In this document: positions 54,176 to 63,034 of the stretch, in pieces
Position numbering within the stretch: the stretch's first letter is position 1
Layout of the letters: each line of letters begins with the position of its first letter
Source: Nitrospirales bacterium
GTDB lineage: Bacteria > Nitrospirota > Nitrospiria > Nitrospirales > UBA8639
Direction of reading: 5' to 3'
DNA: 64,000 nucleotides
NCBI GenBank assembly: GCA_022825885.1
Contig: JAJDVY010000021.1
Coordinates: 43,932-107,931, forward strand
Made by a program: the position numbers and the translations under genes
Notes under the pieces: generated by a model
What the model saw: only the letters and a program-made list of their open reading frames with translations
Database searches by the model: none
Told to the model about the DNA's origin: nothing

Positions 54176-56694
54176 GGGAAGGAATTCCCTGGGGTTTCTT
54201 GCGACGGCGTCACTCCCGCCTTCTTAAAAAACGCGTTCAACCGAGTAAACCATGCGGCACGGTCCTCCTTATATAAGAAATAATCAAATTGTCCCACGGC
54301 ACGTTGAATGCGCATAAAATCAATAAGAAATTCATACACGGCGGTCGCGGCGGCTTCATTGGCCGTCAACGTCGCATTTTGGCTATTGAGTAATTTGATA
54401 ATATCCACCGTACCTTGAGAATATTGATCCACCACCAATTCCAAATTTTTTTGAGCCGCATGCGCCGCTTCCCTTGAAAGCCGAATGCCCGTGAAGGATG
54501 CCGCGACCTGAAACATGGAAGAGCGGATACGTTCTTCCACGCGCCCCACCGTGGCTTCTCGCTCCAAGCGGAGCGCTCGCAAATCCTCCAAGGCTTTGGT
54601 TTCCGTGGCTTCCTTGTTCCCCCCGCTAAACAAAGGAAAAGACAATCCCACTCCCACAGACCATTGCATGTCATCCTGCCCCGTTACCGGAGCCGTTGGC
54701 GGACTGGCCTGCCCCGCACCATCAGCGGCAAGTCGCTGATCCACATCAGCCTGCAATGACACATCAGGGGCCCAGTACGCTCGGCGGGCATTTAACGTGA
54801 TGCGTTTCTGTGCCGCAATCAAAGCATTAAGACGCTTGATTTCCGGGGACGCGCTTAGCCCTTCTTGCACTTGAAAATCTCTGAACACGCTGAAATGCTG
54901 CGGAGTATCAATATAGGACAACAAACGATTGAGGTCATTAAATAACACGGGATCTTCCAAACTGGCTTCAGCCGTCATAAACGGCTCTTCGAGTGGACGA
55001 TGCAGAACTCGGTTCAGCGAGACTCTCGCTTGTTTCATTTGAGCCTGGACCTCAAGGACCGCTCGTCGGCCACTCGCGATTTCACTTTCCCATCTAAAGA
55101 CTTCATCCCGGGCGGCAGACCCCACGGACTCTCGAACACGGGCCAATTCAAGATTCGAGCGGGTCAACTTCAAATTGTCTTTTTGGATGCGCAAAGACGT
55201 TTCCGCTCGCAGGATAGTAAGGTAGGCAACAGCGGCTTCCTGAATCACATCCAAGCGCAATGCATTGCGTTCAGCCTCTCTGGATAATTGCGTTTTTTCT
55301 TGAACCGTAAAATCACTCCAAGCCTTGTCGGAATAGAGTAGCTGAGACAACCCTCCCGTCGACCGTACCGCACGTTCCGGGGCTGAACCAAAACTCGCCG
55401 CCGCTCGATCCTTATCAATCATCCTCACTTGACTTCCCATCTCAATTTGGGGAAGCAGCGCTGAACGCGCACGGCGCACTTCGGCCATGCCCGCTGCCAC
55501 GCGGCGGTCGGCAACGGCAAGGTCAAGATTCACGAACACGGCTTCCCGAACGACCGAATACAGCGAGAGTCGCCTTTGGACATGCGCGAACTCTTCATGA
55601 ATCAAATCAGCCTCAGTCAGCACACGAAACGTGGGCCACACTTCAACGGCCCGAGCCGTGGCCATATTAATGGTAAGCCGCTCGCCTTGCGATAACGCCA
55701 CCAGCAATGTGCCTGCGTCTTCACCCAGCAAGATCCGATGCACATTAATGGCCACCCGGCGGGCAATCCGAAGCGTATTCGCCTCTTGGGAAATTGAAGC
55801 CAACAGGCCTCGCCGGACTTCTTCTCGACCGAATAGGGAAAAACTCGGCAATTTACGGACAATCAACCCCTGGACAAGAGCCTCAAATTCTCGAAGCGGC
55901 AAGCGAAGCAGCGGCGTCACAAGCACGGCTTCGGTCTCCGGAGGAATCGCCGCCAGGGCTGATTGAATGGAGGTTCCCACGGGGATGGGAATGATTGTCA
56001 GATTATTGGCTTGTGCCGTTCGTTGAATTTTAACGCTCAGTTGCGGAAGAGCTTCGAAGACGGCTCGATCGACAAGCAAGGCCATTCGCGTGAAAGGAAG
56101 AATTTCTCGGTACGCTTTGACCGACCGTTCAAACGAGTGGGGCAACGTCAGATAATTAAGATTTCGGACACCTGACGTGCCGTTGCGAAAAGGGATGCCT
56201 TGGAGTTCAATGTCAATGACAAACGGGGCCACAACCGGTTTGGGCAAAAAGGGTCGTCGGCTGATATCATGTGAGGCCAGGACACCTAACGCAAGCACGA
56301 GATCAACGCTGCGATCGGCCAGTAAAAAATCCACGGCTTTTTTCACGCCCTTCGCCGTCCAATTTCCATGCACGAATTTCCTCTTGGGAAACGTGACATC
56401 ATACTCACCATTGGTGAGCATAAGGATTTCCTTGAGGATTAGCTTGTTTTTGATGACTTTTCCCCACCCATGGTTCTGGTGTGGGCCATCCGCCACAATG
56501 CCAATGCGCACCTGAGGCAATTGAGAGGCTCCAAGGGAAATGGCGGGCAAAGCCGAATTGCAGAAAAGGAAGCACGTCAGGCAAACGACGCGGAACAGCT
56601 TGCGTTTCCCTTCCGGATCACGGTGGGCTTGAGATATCCGTTTTGTTTGAGGTCCTACTAATTGCAGACGAGGGGCAAACGGGGACAACGTCAT
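54172..56694 (-). CDS. TolC-family outer-membrane channel with N-terminal ABC-type substrate-binding domain
   Basis: The 840-residue protein is about twice the usual TolC length. After a signal peptide (about 34-57), residues 60-345 resemble ABC transporter substrate-binding proteins of the PF04392 type: QVRIGIVADGPHQNHGWG, SVDLVLALGVLASHDI, YREILPFTRMALLVDR, AVLVTPLLRLPLREFEALVQGLIVRKLPSFSLFGREEVRRGLLASIS. Residues 370-815 are an outer-membrane efflux protein with two hairpin repeats (LDLAVADRRVAAGMAEVRRARSALLPQIE and KRLNALIAAQKRITLNARRAYWAPDVSLQADV) and VDIIKLLNSQNATLTANEAA. It is first in the RND operon; GAGGAAGAG precedes the ATG chosen, though 56733 is also open. Confidence 0.88.
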   Translation of the reverse strand: MTLSPFAPRLQLVGPQTKRISQAHRDPEGKRKLFRVVCLTCFLFCNSALPAISLGASQLPQVRIGIVADGPHQNHGWGKVIKNKLILKEILMLTNGEYDVTFPKRKFVHGNWTAKGVKKAVDFLLADRSVDLVLALGVLASHDISRRPFLPKPVVAPFVIDIELQGIPFRNGTSGVRNLNYLTLPHSFERSVKAYREILPFTRMALLVDRAVFEALPQLSVKIQRTAQANNLTIIPIPVGTSIQSALAAIPPETEAVLVTPLLRLPLREFEALVQGLIVRKLPSFSLFGREEVRRGLLASISQEANTLRIARRVAINVHRILLGEDAGTLLVALSQGERLTINMATARAVEVWPTFRVLTEADLIHEEFAHVQRRLSLYSVVREAVFVNLDLAVADRRVAAGMAEVRRARSALLPQIEMGSQVRMIDKDRAAASFGSAPERAVRSTGGLSQLLYSDKAWSDFTVQEKTQLSREAERNALRLDVIQEAAVAYLTILRAETSLRIQKDNLKLTRSNLELARVRESVGSAARDEVFRWESEIASGRRAVLEVQAQMKQARVSLNRVLHRPLEEPFMTAEASLEDPVLFNDLNRLLSYIDTPQHFSVFRDFQVQEGLSASPEIKRLNALIAAQKRITLNARRAYWAPDVSLQADVDQRLAADGAGQASPPTAPVTGQDDMQWSVGVGLSFPLFSGGNKEATETKALEDLRALRLEREATVGRVEERIRSSMFQVAASFTGIRLSREAAHAAQKNLELVVDQYSQGTVDIIKLLNSQNATLTANEAAATAVYEFLIDFMRIQRAVGQFDYFLYKEDRAAWFTRLNAFFKKAGVTPSQETPGNSFP

Positions 56695-56731
56695 GGGGTT
56701 TCTCTTCCTCGCTGCTCCGCAGAGCCAAGCC

Positions 56732-56761
56732 ATCGTATCGGAATTTAGAACGAAGCGTCAA
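56732..56761 (-). promoter_or_regulatory. Candidate promoter of the RND efflux operon
   Basis: On the minus strand TTGACG and TACGAT are 18 bases apart. Transcription would begin about 30 bases before the ATG at 56694. Confidence 0.35.
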
Positions 56762-56804
56762 TTATCAAGAGAGGCATGCAACCCAGTCGCAGGGCGTCAC
56801 GTCT

Positions 56805-57434
56805 TCACGGGCCGTCCACCTCTGCAGAATGGGCGACGATGGCACCGGCTTCCTGCATGGCCTCCAGCGCTCGCTCGGCATCTCCGGATTCCACGTCGAT
56901 GCCGCGCACGCCGTCCCTGAAGACCACGACGCGAAACCCCAGCCGGCAGGCATCCAAGACCGTTTGTTTCACGCAATAGTCCGTGGCCAGACCAAGCACG
57001 TACAGGGTCTGCGCGCCCAAATCTTCAAGGCGCTCGTCCAATGTCGTCCCGTCAAACCCGGAATAGGCTTCCTGTTTCGGGTTGGTGGCGCCGGACACAA
57101 TCAACGTGCCGGGAGGCATTTTCAAATCCGGATGAAATTGGGACCCCAATGAGCCTTGCACGCAATGCGGCGGCCATGGTCCGCCTTGTTCCTGAAAGGA
57201 ACAGTGGTTGGAGGGATGCCAATCCCTCGTAGCGACAATGCCAAAGCCCTGTGCGGCAAACGATCGAATCCATTCGTTGGCCACGGGGATGACGTGGTCC
57301 CCTTCAGGAACCGGCAACGCTCCGCCAGGACAAAAGTCGTTCTGCAGATGCACCAACAGGAGCACGGTCTTCCGGTCCGGCTGAGGAACCGAGGCGCGAT
57401 TCTTTCGCTCGGTTTGCGATTTGGTGATTTTCAT
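56805..57434 (-). CDS. pncA: Nicotinamidase (isochorismatase family)
   Basis: PncA hydrolyses nicotinamide to nicotinate for NAD salvage. The 209-residue product has the triad in family context: Asp in LLVHLQNDFCPGGAL, Lys in ATNPKQEAYSGF, and Cys in GLATDYCVKQTVLDA. The zinc-site segment TRDWHPSNHCSF and the C-terminal RVVVFRDGVRGID also fit. An extended, charged N-terminus of about 20 residues precedes the fold. It is transcribed alone. Confidence 0.94.
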   Translation of the reverse strand: MKITKSQTERKNRASVPQPDRKTVLLLVHLQNDFCPGGALPVPEGDHVIPVANEWIRSFAAQGFGIVATRDWHPSNHCSFQEQGGPWPPHCVQGSLGSQFHPDLKMPPGTLIVSGATNPKQEAYSGFDGTTLDERLEDLGAQTLYVLGLATDYCVKQTVLDACRLGFRVVVFRDGVRGIDVESGDAERALEAMQEAGAIVAHSAEVDGP

Positions 57435-57498
57435 GTCGCGCGTCTCATGGGTGCGACGGTATCGTCATCCGGGTCTGTGTTGGAGGGGGCGGCCTGAG

Positions 57499-57520
57499 CC
57501 TGTCCTGAGCTTGTCGAAGG
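57499..57520 (+). repeat. Family A mini-repeat upstream of pncA
   Basis: CCTGTCCTGAGCTTGTCGAAGG belongs to the family A unit and is nearly the reverse complement of the copy at 31314-31335. Confidence 0.7.
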
Positions 57521-57544
57521 ATGCCGTCCCGAAGTTGATCATTC

Positions 57545-57584
57545 CCCCCTCACCCCGGCCCTCCCCCTCATTGGAGCGAGGGGG
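57545..57584. repeat. Family B palindromic repeat downstream of argB
   Basis: A C-rich arm (CCCCCTCACCCCGGCCC) is followed by a 7-bp stem CCCCCTC/GAGGGGG (57563-57584). It sits six bases past the argB stop and could terminate or stabilise that transcript. Confidence 0.7.
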
Positions 57585-57589
57585 TCTAT

Positions 57590-58483
57590 TTACGCCACGA
57601 TTTCCGTGCCGATTCCCTTGTCCGTGAAAATCTCCAGTAACACGGCGTGCTCGATCCGGCCATCGATAATATGGGCCTTTTGCACGCCGGCTTCGATGCC
57701 GGTCAAACAGGCCCGCACCTTGGGCAGCATGCCTTCGCTGATCGTGCCTTTCTTCACCATGCGTTCGACGTCTTTTCGGGAAACCGTGGGGAGGTGCCGG
57801 TTGTTGGCACCGCGAATGCCCCGCACGTCGGTGAGCATCAACAGCTTTTCCGCTTTCAACGCACCGGCCACGGCACCGGCCACAAGGTCGGCATTGATGT
57901 TATGTGGTTTACCTTTGCGATCGACGCCAATGGGGGCGATGACCGGGATCAGATTTTCCTGCTGCAATTTCGTGATCAACTGCGGTTCGATTCGATCGAC
58001 TTCCCCCACAAAACCATATTCTTCCTCCGCCTGACCGTGAGGCTCATGACTCAACCCTTGCGACCAGGCCTTTGCGGAAAACGGTTTGCACACAATGAAC
58101 TGTGCGTCCTTTCCGGTGATCCCGACGGCTTTTCCACCGTGTTGATTGAGCAACGTCACGATTTCCTTGTTGATCTTTCCACCCAGGACCATTTCGACCA
58201 CGTCCATGGTGGCTTGATCCGTTACCCGAACGCCTCGTTTGAAGGTCGGCTTCATGCCCAACCGGGCCAGCATGTGATCAATCTGCGGTCCGCCCCCATG
58301 CACGATCACGGGATTGAGTCCGACGTATTTCATCAGCACCACGTCTTCGGCAAAGCCGTCTTTCAGTTCATCCTGAACCATGGCCTTGCCACCGTATTTG
58401 ATGACAATGGTCTTCCCCGCAAACGTCCGGATGTAGGGGAGCGCCTCGACAAGGACGTCGGCTTTTTTGATCAGCCTGTTCAT
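57590..58483 (-). CDS. argB: N-acetylglutamate kinase
   Basis: ArgB carries out the second step of arginine synthesis. The 297-residue protein has TIVIKYGGKAM, VIVHGGGPQIDHMLARLG, the substrate loop GVRVTDQATMDVVEMVLGGKINKEIV, VAGAVAGALKAEKLLMLTDV and the C-terminal KGTISEGMLPKV...GVQKAHIIDGRIEHAVLLEIFTDKGIGTEI. Length and the N-terminal helix suggest the hexameric, arginine-inhibited form. It lies 74 bases after hslU with a family B repeat between, so it is probably in the same transcript. Confidence 0.97.
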   Translation of the reverse strand: MNRLIKKADVLVEALPYIRTFAGKTIVIKYGGKAMVQDELKDGFAEDVVLMKYVGLNPVIVHGGGPQIDHMLARLGMKPTFKRGVRVTDQATMDVVEMVLGGKINKEIVTLLNQHGGKAVGITGKDAQFIVCKPFSAKAWSQGLSHEPHGQAEEEYGFVGEVDRIEPQLITKLQQENLIPVIAPIGVDRKGKPHNINADLVAGAVAGALKAEKLLMLTDVRGIRGANNRHLPTVSRKDVERMVKKGTISEGMLPKVRACLTGIEAGVQKAHIIDGRIEHAVLLEIFTDKGIGTEIVA

Positions 58484-58520
58484 GGTTGGGTGTCCGGAGT
58501 CACGAATGCGTTGACCAATT

Positions 58521-58553
58521 CCTCCCCACCCCCTCCTTCAAGGGGCGAGAGGG
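58521..58553. repeat. Family B repeat between hslU and argB
   Basis: CCTCCCCACCCCCTCCTTCA followed by AGGGGCGAGAGGG resembles the HicB-side copy at 13870. CCCCT-CCTTCA-AGGGG (58530-58545) can form a hairpin. Confidence 0.6.
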
Positions 58554-58557
58554 TCGC

Positions 58558-59934
58558 TCACAGGATGTACCGGCTCAGGTCCTGATCCTTCACGATTTCC
58601 TTTAAATGCTCGTGCACGTAGGGCGCATCGATCACCACTTTTTTCTCTTGCAGGTTCTGCGCCTCAAAGGACACGTCTTCCAGCAACCGCTCCACGATCG
58701 TGAAGAGCCGGCGCGCGCCGATGTTTTCCGTTCGATCGTTGACCTCGACGGCGATAGCCGCAATGGCTTCAATGCCTTCCCGTGTAAAGTCGAGCGTAAT
58801 GCCTTCGGTTTCCATCAAGGCCTGATATTGTTTGACCAAGGCATTCCGGGGTTCCATCAGGATGCGCACCAAGTCCCCCTTGGTCAAGGGTTCCAACTCT
58901 ACCCGAATGGGGAACCGGCCCTGCAACTCGGGAATCAAATCAGTCGGCTTGGCCACGTGAAACGCTCCGGCGGCAATAAACAGGACATGGTCGGTCTTCA
59001 CCGGCCCGTATTTGGTATTGACGGTGGCCCCTTCGACAATCGGCAGCAGATCCCGTTGTACGCCCTCCCGCGACACGTCGGGCCCCATGTGTTTTTCCCG
59101 GCCTGCGATTTTATCGATTTCATCCAAAAAGACGATGCCGGATTGCTCGACCCGCTCGATGGCGTCGCGCGTTACCTCGTCCATGTCAATCAGTTTTTGC
59201 GCTTCCTCCTGGGCAAAATATTTCAGGGCATCGGGAATTTTCATGACCCGGTTTTTCTTTTTCCCGGGCATCAACCCGCCCAACATGTCGCGCAGGTGAT
59301 GTTCGAGTTCTTCCATGCCTCCCACGTTGGAGATAATCCCGACCGGCAGCCCGCGCTCCTTGATCTCGATTTCCACGGTCCGGTTATCCAGCCGGCCTTC
59401 CCGTAATTGCTTGCGCAGCTTTTGTCGCGTGTTGTCACCCGACGCCGGTTGCCCCGGTTCAGTCTCCTGCCCCTCCGCGGTTCGAGACGCACTCGGAGGA
59501 AGCAACAAGTCAAGCACGCGATCTTCGGCCATGTCTTCGGCCTTCCGTTCGACTCGCTGCAGCGACGAACTTTTCACCAGGTTGACCGACTGTTCGGTGA
59601 GGTCGCGGATGATCGATTCCACGTCGCGTCCCACGTATCCCACTTCGGTAAATTTCGATGCTTCGACTTTAAGGAACGGGGCATCGGCCAGTTTGGCCAA
59701 TCGCCTGGAAATCTCCGTTTTACCCACACCCGTCGGCCCGATCATGACGATGTTCTTCGGGAAAATTTCTTCACGCAGTTCCGGGCTGAGTTGCTGGCGA
59801 CGCCATCGATTCCGCAAGGCGATGGCCACCATCCGTTTGGCGTCGCGTTGTCCGATCACGTATCGGTCGAGGACTTCGACGATTTCGCGAGGAGACAAGC
59901 TATCGAGTTTCACCGCCGGGGACTCGAGATTCAT
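58558..59934 (-). CDS. hslU: ATP-dependent protease ATPase subunit HslU
   Basis: HslU unfolds proteins for the HslV protease. The 458-residue protein has [51 protein letters not shown] (Walker A and pore region), an I-domain insertion (about 120-230), Walker [12 protein letters not shown], a sensor region [23 protein letters not shown] and C-terminal [20 protein letters not shown], whose last residues insert into HslV. Its ATG overlaps the hslV stop. Confidence 0.97.
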   Translation of the reverse strand: MNLESPAVKLDSLSPREIVEVLDRYVIGQRDAKRMVAIALRNRWRRQQLSPELREEIFPKNIVMIGPTGVGKTEISRRLAKLADAPFLKVEASKFTEVGYVGRDVESIIRDLTEQSVNLVKSSSLQRVERKAEDMAEDRVLDLLLPPSASRTAEGQETEPGQPASGDNTRQKLRKQLREGRLDNRTVEIEIKERGLPVGIISNVGGMEELEHHLRDMLGGLMPGKKKNRVMKIPDALKYFAQEEAQKLIDMDEVTRDAIERVEQSGIVFLDEIDKIAGREKHMGPDVSREGVQRDLLPIVEGATVNTKYGPVKTDHVLFIAAGAFHVAKPTDLIPELQGRFPIRVELEPLTKGDLVRILMEPRNALVKQYQALMETEGITLDFTREGIEAIAAIAVEVNDRTENIGARRLFTIVERLLEDVSFEAQNLQEKKVVIDAPYVHEHLKEIVKDQDLSRYIL

Positions 59935-60473
59935 GAGGATGCCTTCAATGCTTCAATCACAATTTCCTGATTCGTGTAGATATCGATGCCGCCGGCAATG
60001 CGCATGGCCTGGTCGACGATTTCCATCGACGTCAAGGAAGAATGGTCCACCAGTGCGCGAGCCGCGGCCAGCGCATACGGTCCGCCTGACCCGATGGCGA
60101 GGATTCCGTCTTCCGGTTCCACGACGTCGCCCGTACCGGAAATGAGAAAGGACCGGTCCACGTCGGCGACGGCCAGCAGCGCTTCGAGGCGACGCAGCAC
60201 GCGATCCGTCCGCCAGTCTTTCGCCAACTCGACCGCGGCCCTGGTCAGATTGCCCCGATATTCTTCCAATTTCTCCTCGAATTTTTCAAATAGGGTAAAG
60301 GCGTCCGCCGTGGCTCCGGCAAAGCCCGCGACGACCTGATCGTGATGGAGACGGCGGACCTTGCGGGCATTGGCCTTCATCACGGTGGTCCCGACTGTCA
60401 CCTGACCGTCGGACCCCATGGCCACCGTTCCGTTTCGACGAACGGACAGAATCGTGGTGGACCGGATCTTCAT
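59931..60473 (-). CDS. hslV: ATP-dependent protease proteolytic subunit HslV
   Basis: HslV is the proteasome-like peptidase of the HslUV complex. The 180-residue protein begins [15 protein letters not shown]; by family analogy cleavage before Thr6 exposes the nucleophile. The conserved [72 protein letters not shown] segments follow. It overlaps xerC and hslU by four bases on either side. Confidence 0.97.
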   Translation of the reverse strand: MKIRSTTILSVRRNGTVAMGSDGQVTVGTTVMKANARKVRRLHHDQVVAGFAGATADAFTLFEKFEEKLEEYRGNLTRAAVELAKDWRTDRVLRRLEALLAVADVDRSFLISGTGDVVEPEDGILAIGSGGPYALAAARALVDHSSLTSMEIVDQAMRIAGGIDIYTNQEIVIEALKASS

Positions 60474-61444
60474 GGAGATTTCCTCGGGGTGGCGGGCTTT
60501 GCCGCCTTCACGTTTCCGGACCGCGGATGGGCCTGATCGTACACTTCCATCAACCTGTCCGTGGCGAGGTGTGTGTATTTCTGGGTGGTGGCCAGCGACG
60601 CGTGTCCGAGCATTTCCTGGATGACCCGGAGGTCGGCCCCCTCGTCCAATAAATGCGTGGCATAGGAATGCCGAAAGGTATGCGGGGTCACGGTCCCAAC
60701 CTGCAAGCGGTCGGCGTAACGCCGGACGAGCCGCTCCACGCTCCGGACCGACAACCGGCCGCCTCGATGGTTTCGAAAGACCGGACCATCAGCCGGCTTC
60801 ACCATGAGGGGCGAAGCCGTGGTCTTGGCCGCTGCCGGGGTCGCACGGAGCGGTGTCGCCGCAAGATAGTCCCGAATGGCCTCGACCGCCACCTGACCGA
60901 CCGGCACGAGACGTTCTTTTTTGCCTTTGCCTTTCAACCGCACCATCCCTTCATCAAGACTCAGATCGCTCCAATTCACCCCCACCAACTCGCTCACCCG
61001 CGCGCCCGTCGAGTAGAGGGTTTCCAGAATAGCCTGATCCCTGGCGGAGCAGGTCTTCTCATCGGCACCGGGAGACTCAAGCACCCGTTCCGCCTCGTCT
61101 TTCGTGAGGACGCGGGGCAAACGTTGTCCCAGCCGAGGAGAACGGACGTTTGCAACGGGATTGCTCGGCACCTCCCCGCGGCGGTGCAAAAATTTGAAGA
61201 AGCTGCGTAGCGTTGCAAGCTTCCGCGCCTGCGACGACTTTTTCTCATTCCGCCCGGCCAACCATACCAGAAACCGGCGAACCAGGGATGCGTCGACCCC
61301 GGCCGGTGCCGGCACCACCTCCGTGACCGTTTTGAGAAAGGCCACAAATTGTCGCAAGTCCGAGTGATAACTGCGAATCGTTTCCCGGGACGCACCACGC
61401 TCCAGGTCGAGATAGGTCAGGAAAGTGCGGACTGCTGTTTCCAT
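60470..61444 (-). CDS. xerC: Tyrosine recombinase XerC
   Basis: XerC/D-type recombinases resolve chromosome dimers. The 324-residue protein has an N-terminal SAM-like DNA-binding domain (5-90) and a catalytic domain with [14 protein letters not shown] (Arg), [13 protein letters not shown] (Lys), [41 protein letters not shown] (His-x-x-Arg, His, nucleophilic Tyr). A 20-residue Ala/Thr-rich stretch ([19 protein letters not shown]) is inserted between strands. The first codons overlap the 3' end of trmFO. The position in the trmFO-hslVU operon argues for the housekeeping role. Confidence 0.93.
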   Translation of the reverse strand: METAVRTFLTYLDLERGASRETIRSYHSDLRQFVAFLKTVTEVVPAPAGVDASLVRRFLVWLAGRNEKKSSQARKLATLRSFFKFLHRRGEVPSNPVANVRSPRLGQRLPRVLTKDEAERVLESPGADEKTCSARDQAILETLYSTGARVSELVGVNWSDLSLDEGMVRLKGKGKKERLVPVGQVAVEAIRDYLAATPLRATPAAAKTTASPLMVKPADGPVFRNHRGGRLSVRSVERLVRRYADRLQVGTVTPHTFRHSYATHLLDEGADLRVIQEMLGHASLATTQKYTHLATDRLMEVYDQAHPRSGNVKAAKPATPRKSP

Positions 61445-62736
61445 GTTTGCCACTCTTTAATGGCCCGCTCGCGGATCATGCGACGCTTTCGTTCTTTATC
61501 CCGCACGTTCACGGGAAGGGGCGGAAACAGGCCGAAATTCGTATTCATGGGCTGAAAATGCCTGGCGTCGCTGGTCGTAATATAATGCAGCAACGCCCCA
61601 TGCGCCGTGGCCACGGGAGGCGTCACCAACGGCAAATCGGCCAACACCCGGCCGGCGTTGATGCCCGCCAAGCCGCCGGTTGCGGCACATTCCACGTAAC
61701 CTTCCACTCCGACAATACAGCCCGCCAGCCACGTGGTCCCGGACGCCTTCAGTTGCAACGTGTTCCGCAACACGGCAGGAGAGTTCACAAAGGTGTTCCG
61801 ATGTACGCTGCCATAGCGGAGAAACGCCGCCTGTTCGAGACCCGGAATCATCCGAAACACGCGTTTTTGCTCCGGGTAGGTCAGCTTGGTTTGAAACCCT
61901 ACCATGTTATAACACGAACCATGACGATTTTCCGCACGCAATTGGAGTACCGCGTATGGTCGGACCCCGGTGCGCGGGTCCACCAACCCGACGGGTTTCA
62001 TCGGACCGAAAGTCAACGTCTGCTTTCCGCGTTCCGCCATGGCTTCAATCGGGAGACACCCTTCAAAGTAGGGAACGCGTTCAAAGTCCTTCGGTTGCAC
62101 TTTGTCCGCGGCCATCAATGCCTCGTAAAAGGCCGAATATGTTTCTTCATCCATCGGACAATTCAGGTAATCCGCACTGCCTTTCTCATAGCGAGACGCC
62201 CGGAACACCTTGTCCATGTCAATAGACTCGGCATCGATGATCGGGGAAATCGCATCGAAAAACGCCAGGTTCGTCTTGTGGGTCAGCGCGGTCAGAGCCT
62301 GTGCCAGGCTCTCGGACGTCAAGGGACCCGTGGCCACGATGCACAGGGCATCCGCGGGGATCTCTCGAATCTCTTCGCGAATGATCCGGATGTTCGGGTG
62401 GGATTCCAGCGTCCGTGTGATTTCGCGCGCGAAGATCTCGCGGTCCACGGCCAGCGCCGCTCCCGCGGGCACACGGGCCGATTCCGCCGCCTGCATGACC
62501 AGCGAATTGAGCAGCCGCATCTCTTCCTTCAAAATGCCGGGCGCGCTAAGGGGATCCGCGGACCCCAACGAATTCGAGCACACGATTTCCGCCAACTGAT
62601 CGGTCTTGTGTGCCTCGGTTCCTTGCTTGGGTCGCATCTCGTACAGGGTGACCCGCGCGCCGCGTTCCGCCGCCTGCCACGCCGCTTCCGACCCCGCCAG
62701 TCCTCCACCTATGACCACCACGTCACCGCGCATCAT
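61417..62736 (-). CDS. trmFO: tRNA (uracil-54-C5)-methyltransferase TrmFO (folate dependent)
   Basis: TrmFO makes ribothymidine at position 54 of tRNA using methylenetetrahydrofolate and FAD. The 439-residue product begins VVVIGGGLAGSEAAWQAAERGARVTLYEMRP (FAD dinucleotide site) and continues EIVCSNSLGS with a conserved catalytic-region Cys, GILKEEMRLLNSLVMQAAE, AFFDAISPII, YFEGCLPIEAMAERG and MNTNFGLFPPL. It is the first gene of the leftward operon. Confidence 0.96.
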   Translation of the reverse strand: MMRGDVVVIGGGLAGSEAAWQAAERGARVTLYEMRPKQGTEAHKTDQLAEIVCSNSLGSADPLSAPGILKEEMRLLNSLVMQAAESARVPAGAALAVDREIFAREITRTLESHPNIRIIREEIREIPADALCIVATGPLTSESLAQALTALTHKTNLAFFDAISPIIDAESIDMDKVFRASRYEKGSADYLNCPMDEETYSAFYEALMAADKVQPKDFERVPYFEGCLPIEAMAERGKQTLTFGPMKPVGLVDPRTGVRPYAVLQLRAENRHGSCYNMVGFQTKLTYPEQKRVFRMIPGLEQAAFLRYGSVHRNTFVNSPAVLRNTLQLKASGTTWLAGCIVGVEGYVECAATGGLAGINAGRVLADLPLVTPPVATAHGALLHYITTSDARHFQPMNTNFGLFPPLPVNVRDKERKRRMIRERAIKEWQTWKQQSALS

Positions 62737-63034
62737 GCGTTGATTCTCCTGCTGAGCCGAAAGAGTGGCATTCTAGGGACCACAATAAAAACCCGTCAAG
62801 AAAGACCGCCTGAAAGACCAACCGACTTGAGCATCCGACAAGCCGGACGAAACCATTGGACGCATGCCATCATAGGTTTTGGCTTCGGCATTCCTTGAAC
62901 GCATGTTTTTATTGCTATTATCAAGATGATACCGTACCTTGGGAAACTTCGGCTAGGAATGAAGCGGGAATACGTCTGACCAAACTTCACGCACCGTTTT
63001 CGTGAGTGACGAAGGAAAGGAAGAGAGAAAACAC

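Noticed and set aside
60470..61444. Integrase of a mobile element
   Set aside because: The tyrosine recombinase lies in the conserved trmFO-xerC-hslV-hslU order and overlaps its neighbours by a few bases, so it is the housekeeping XerC.
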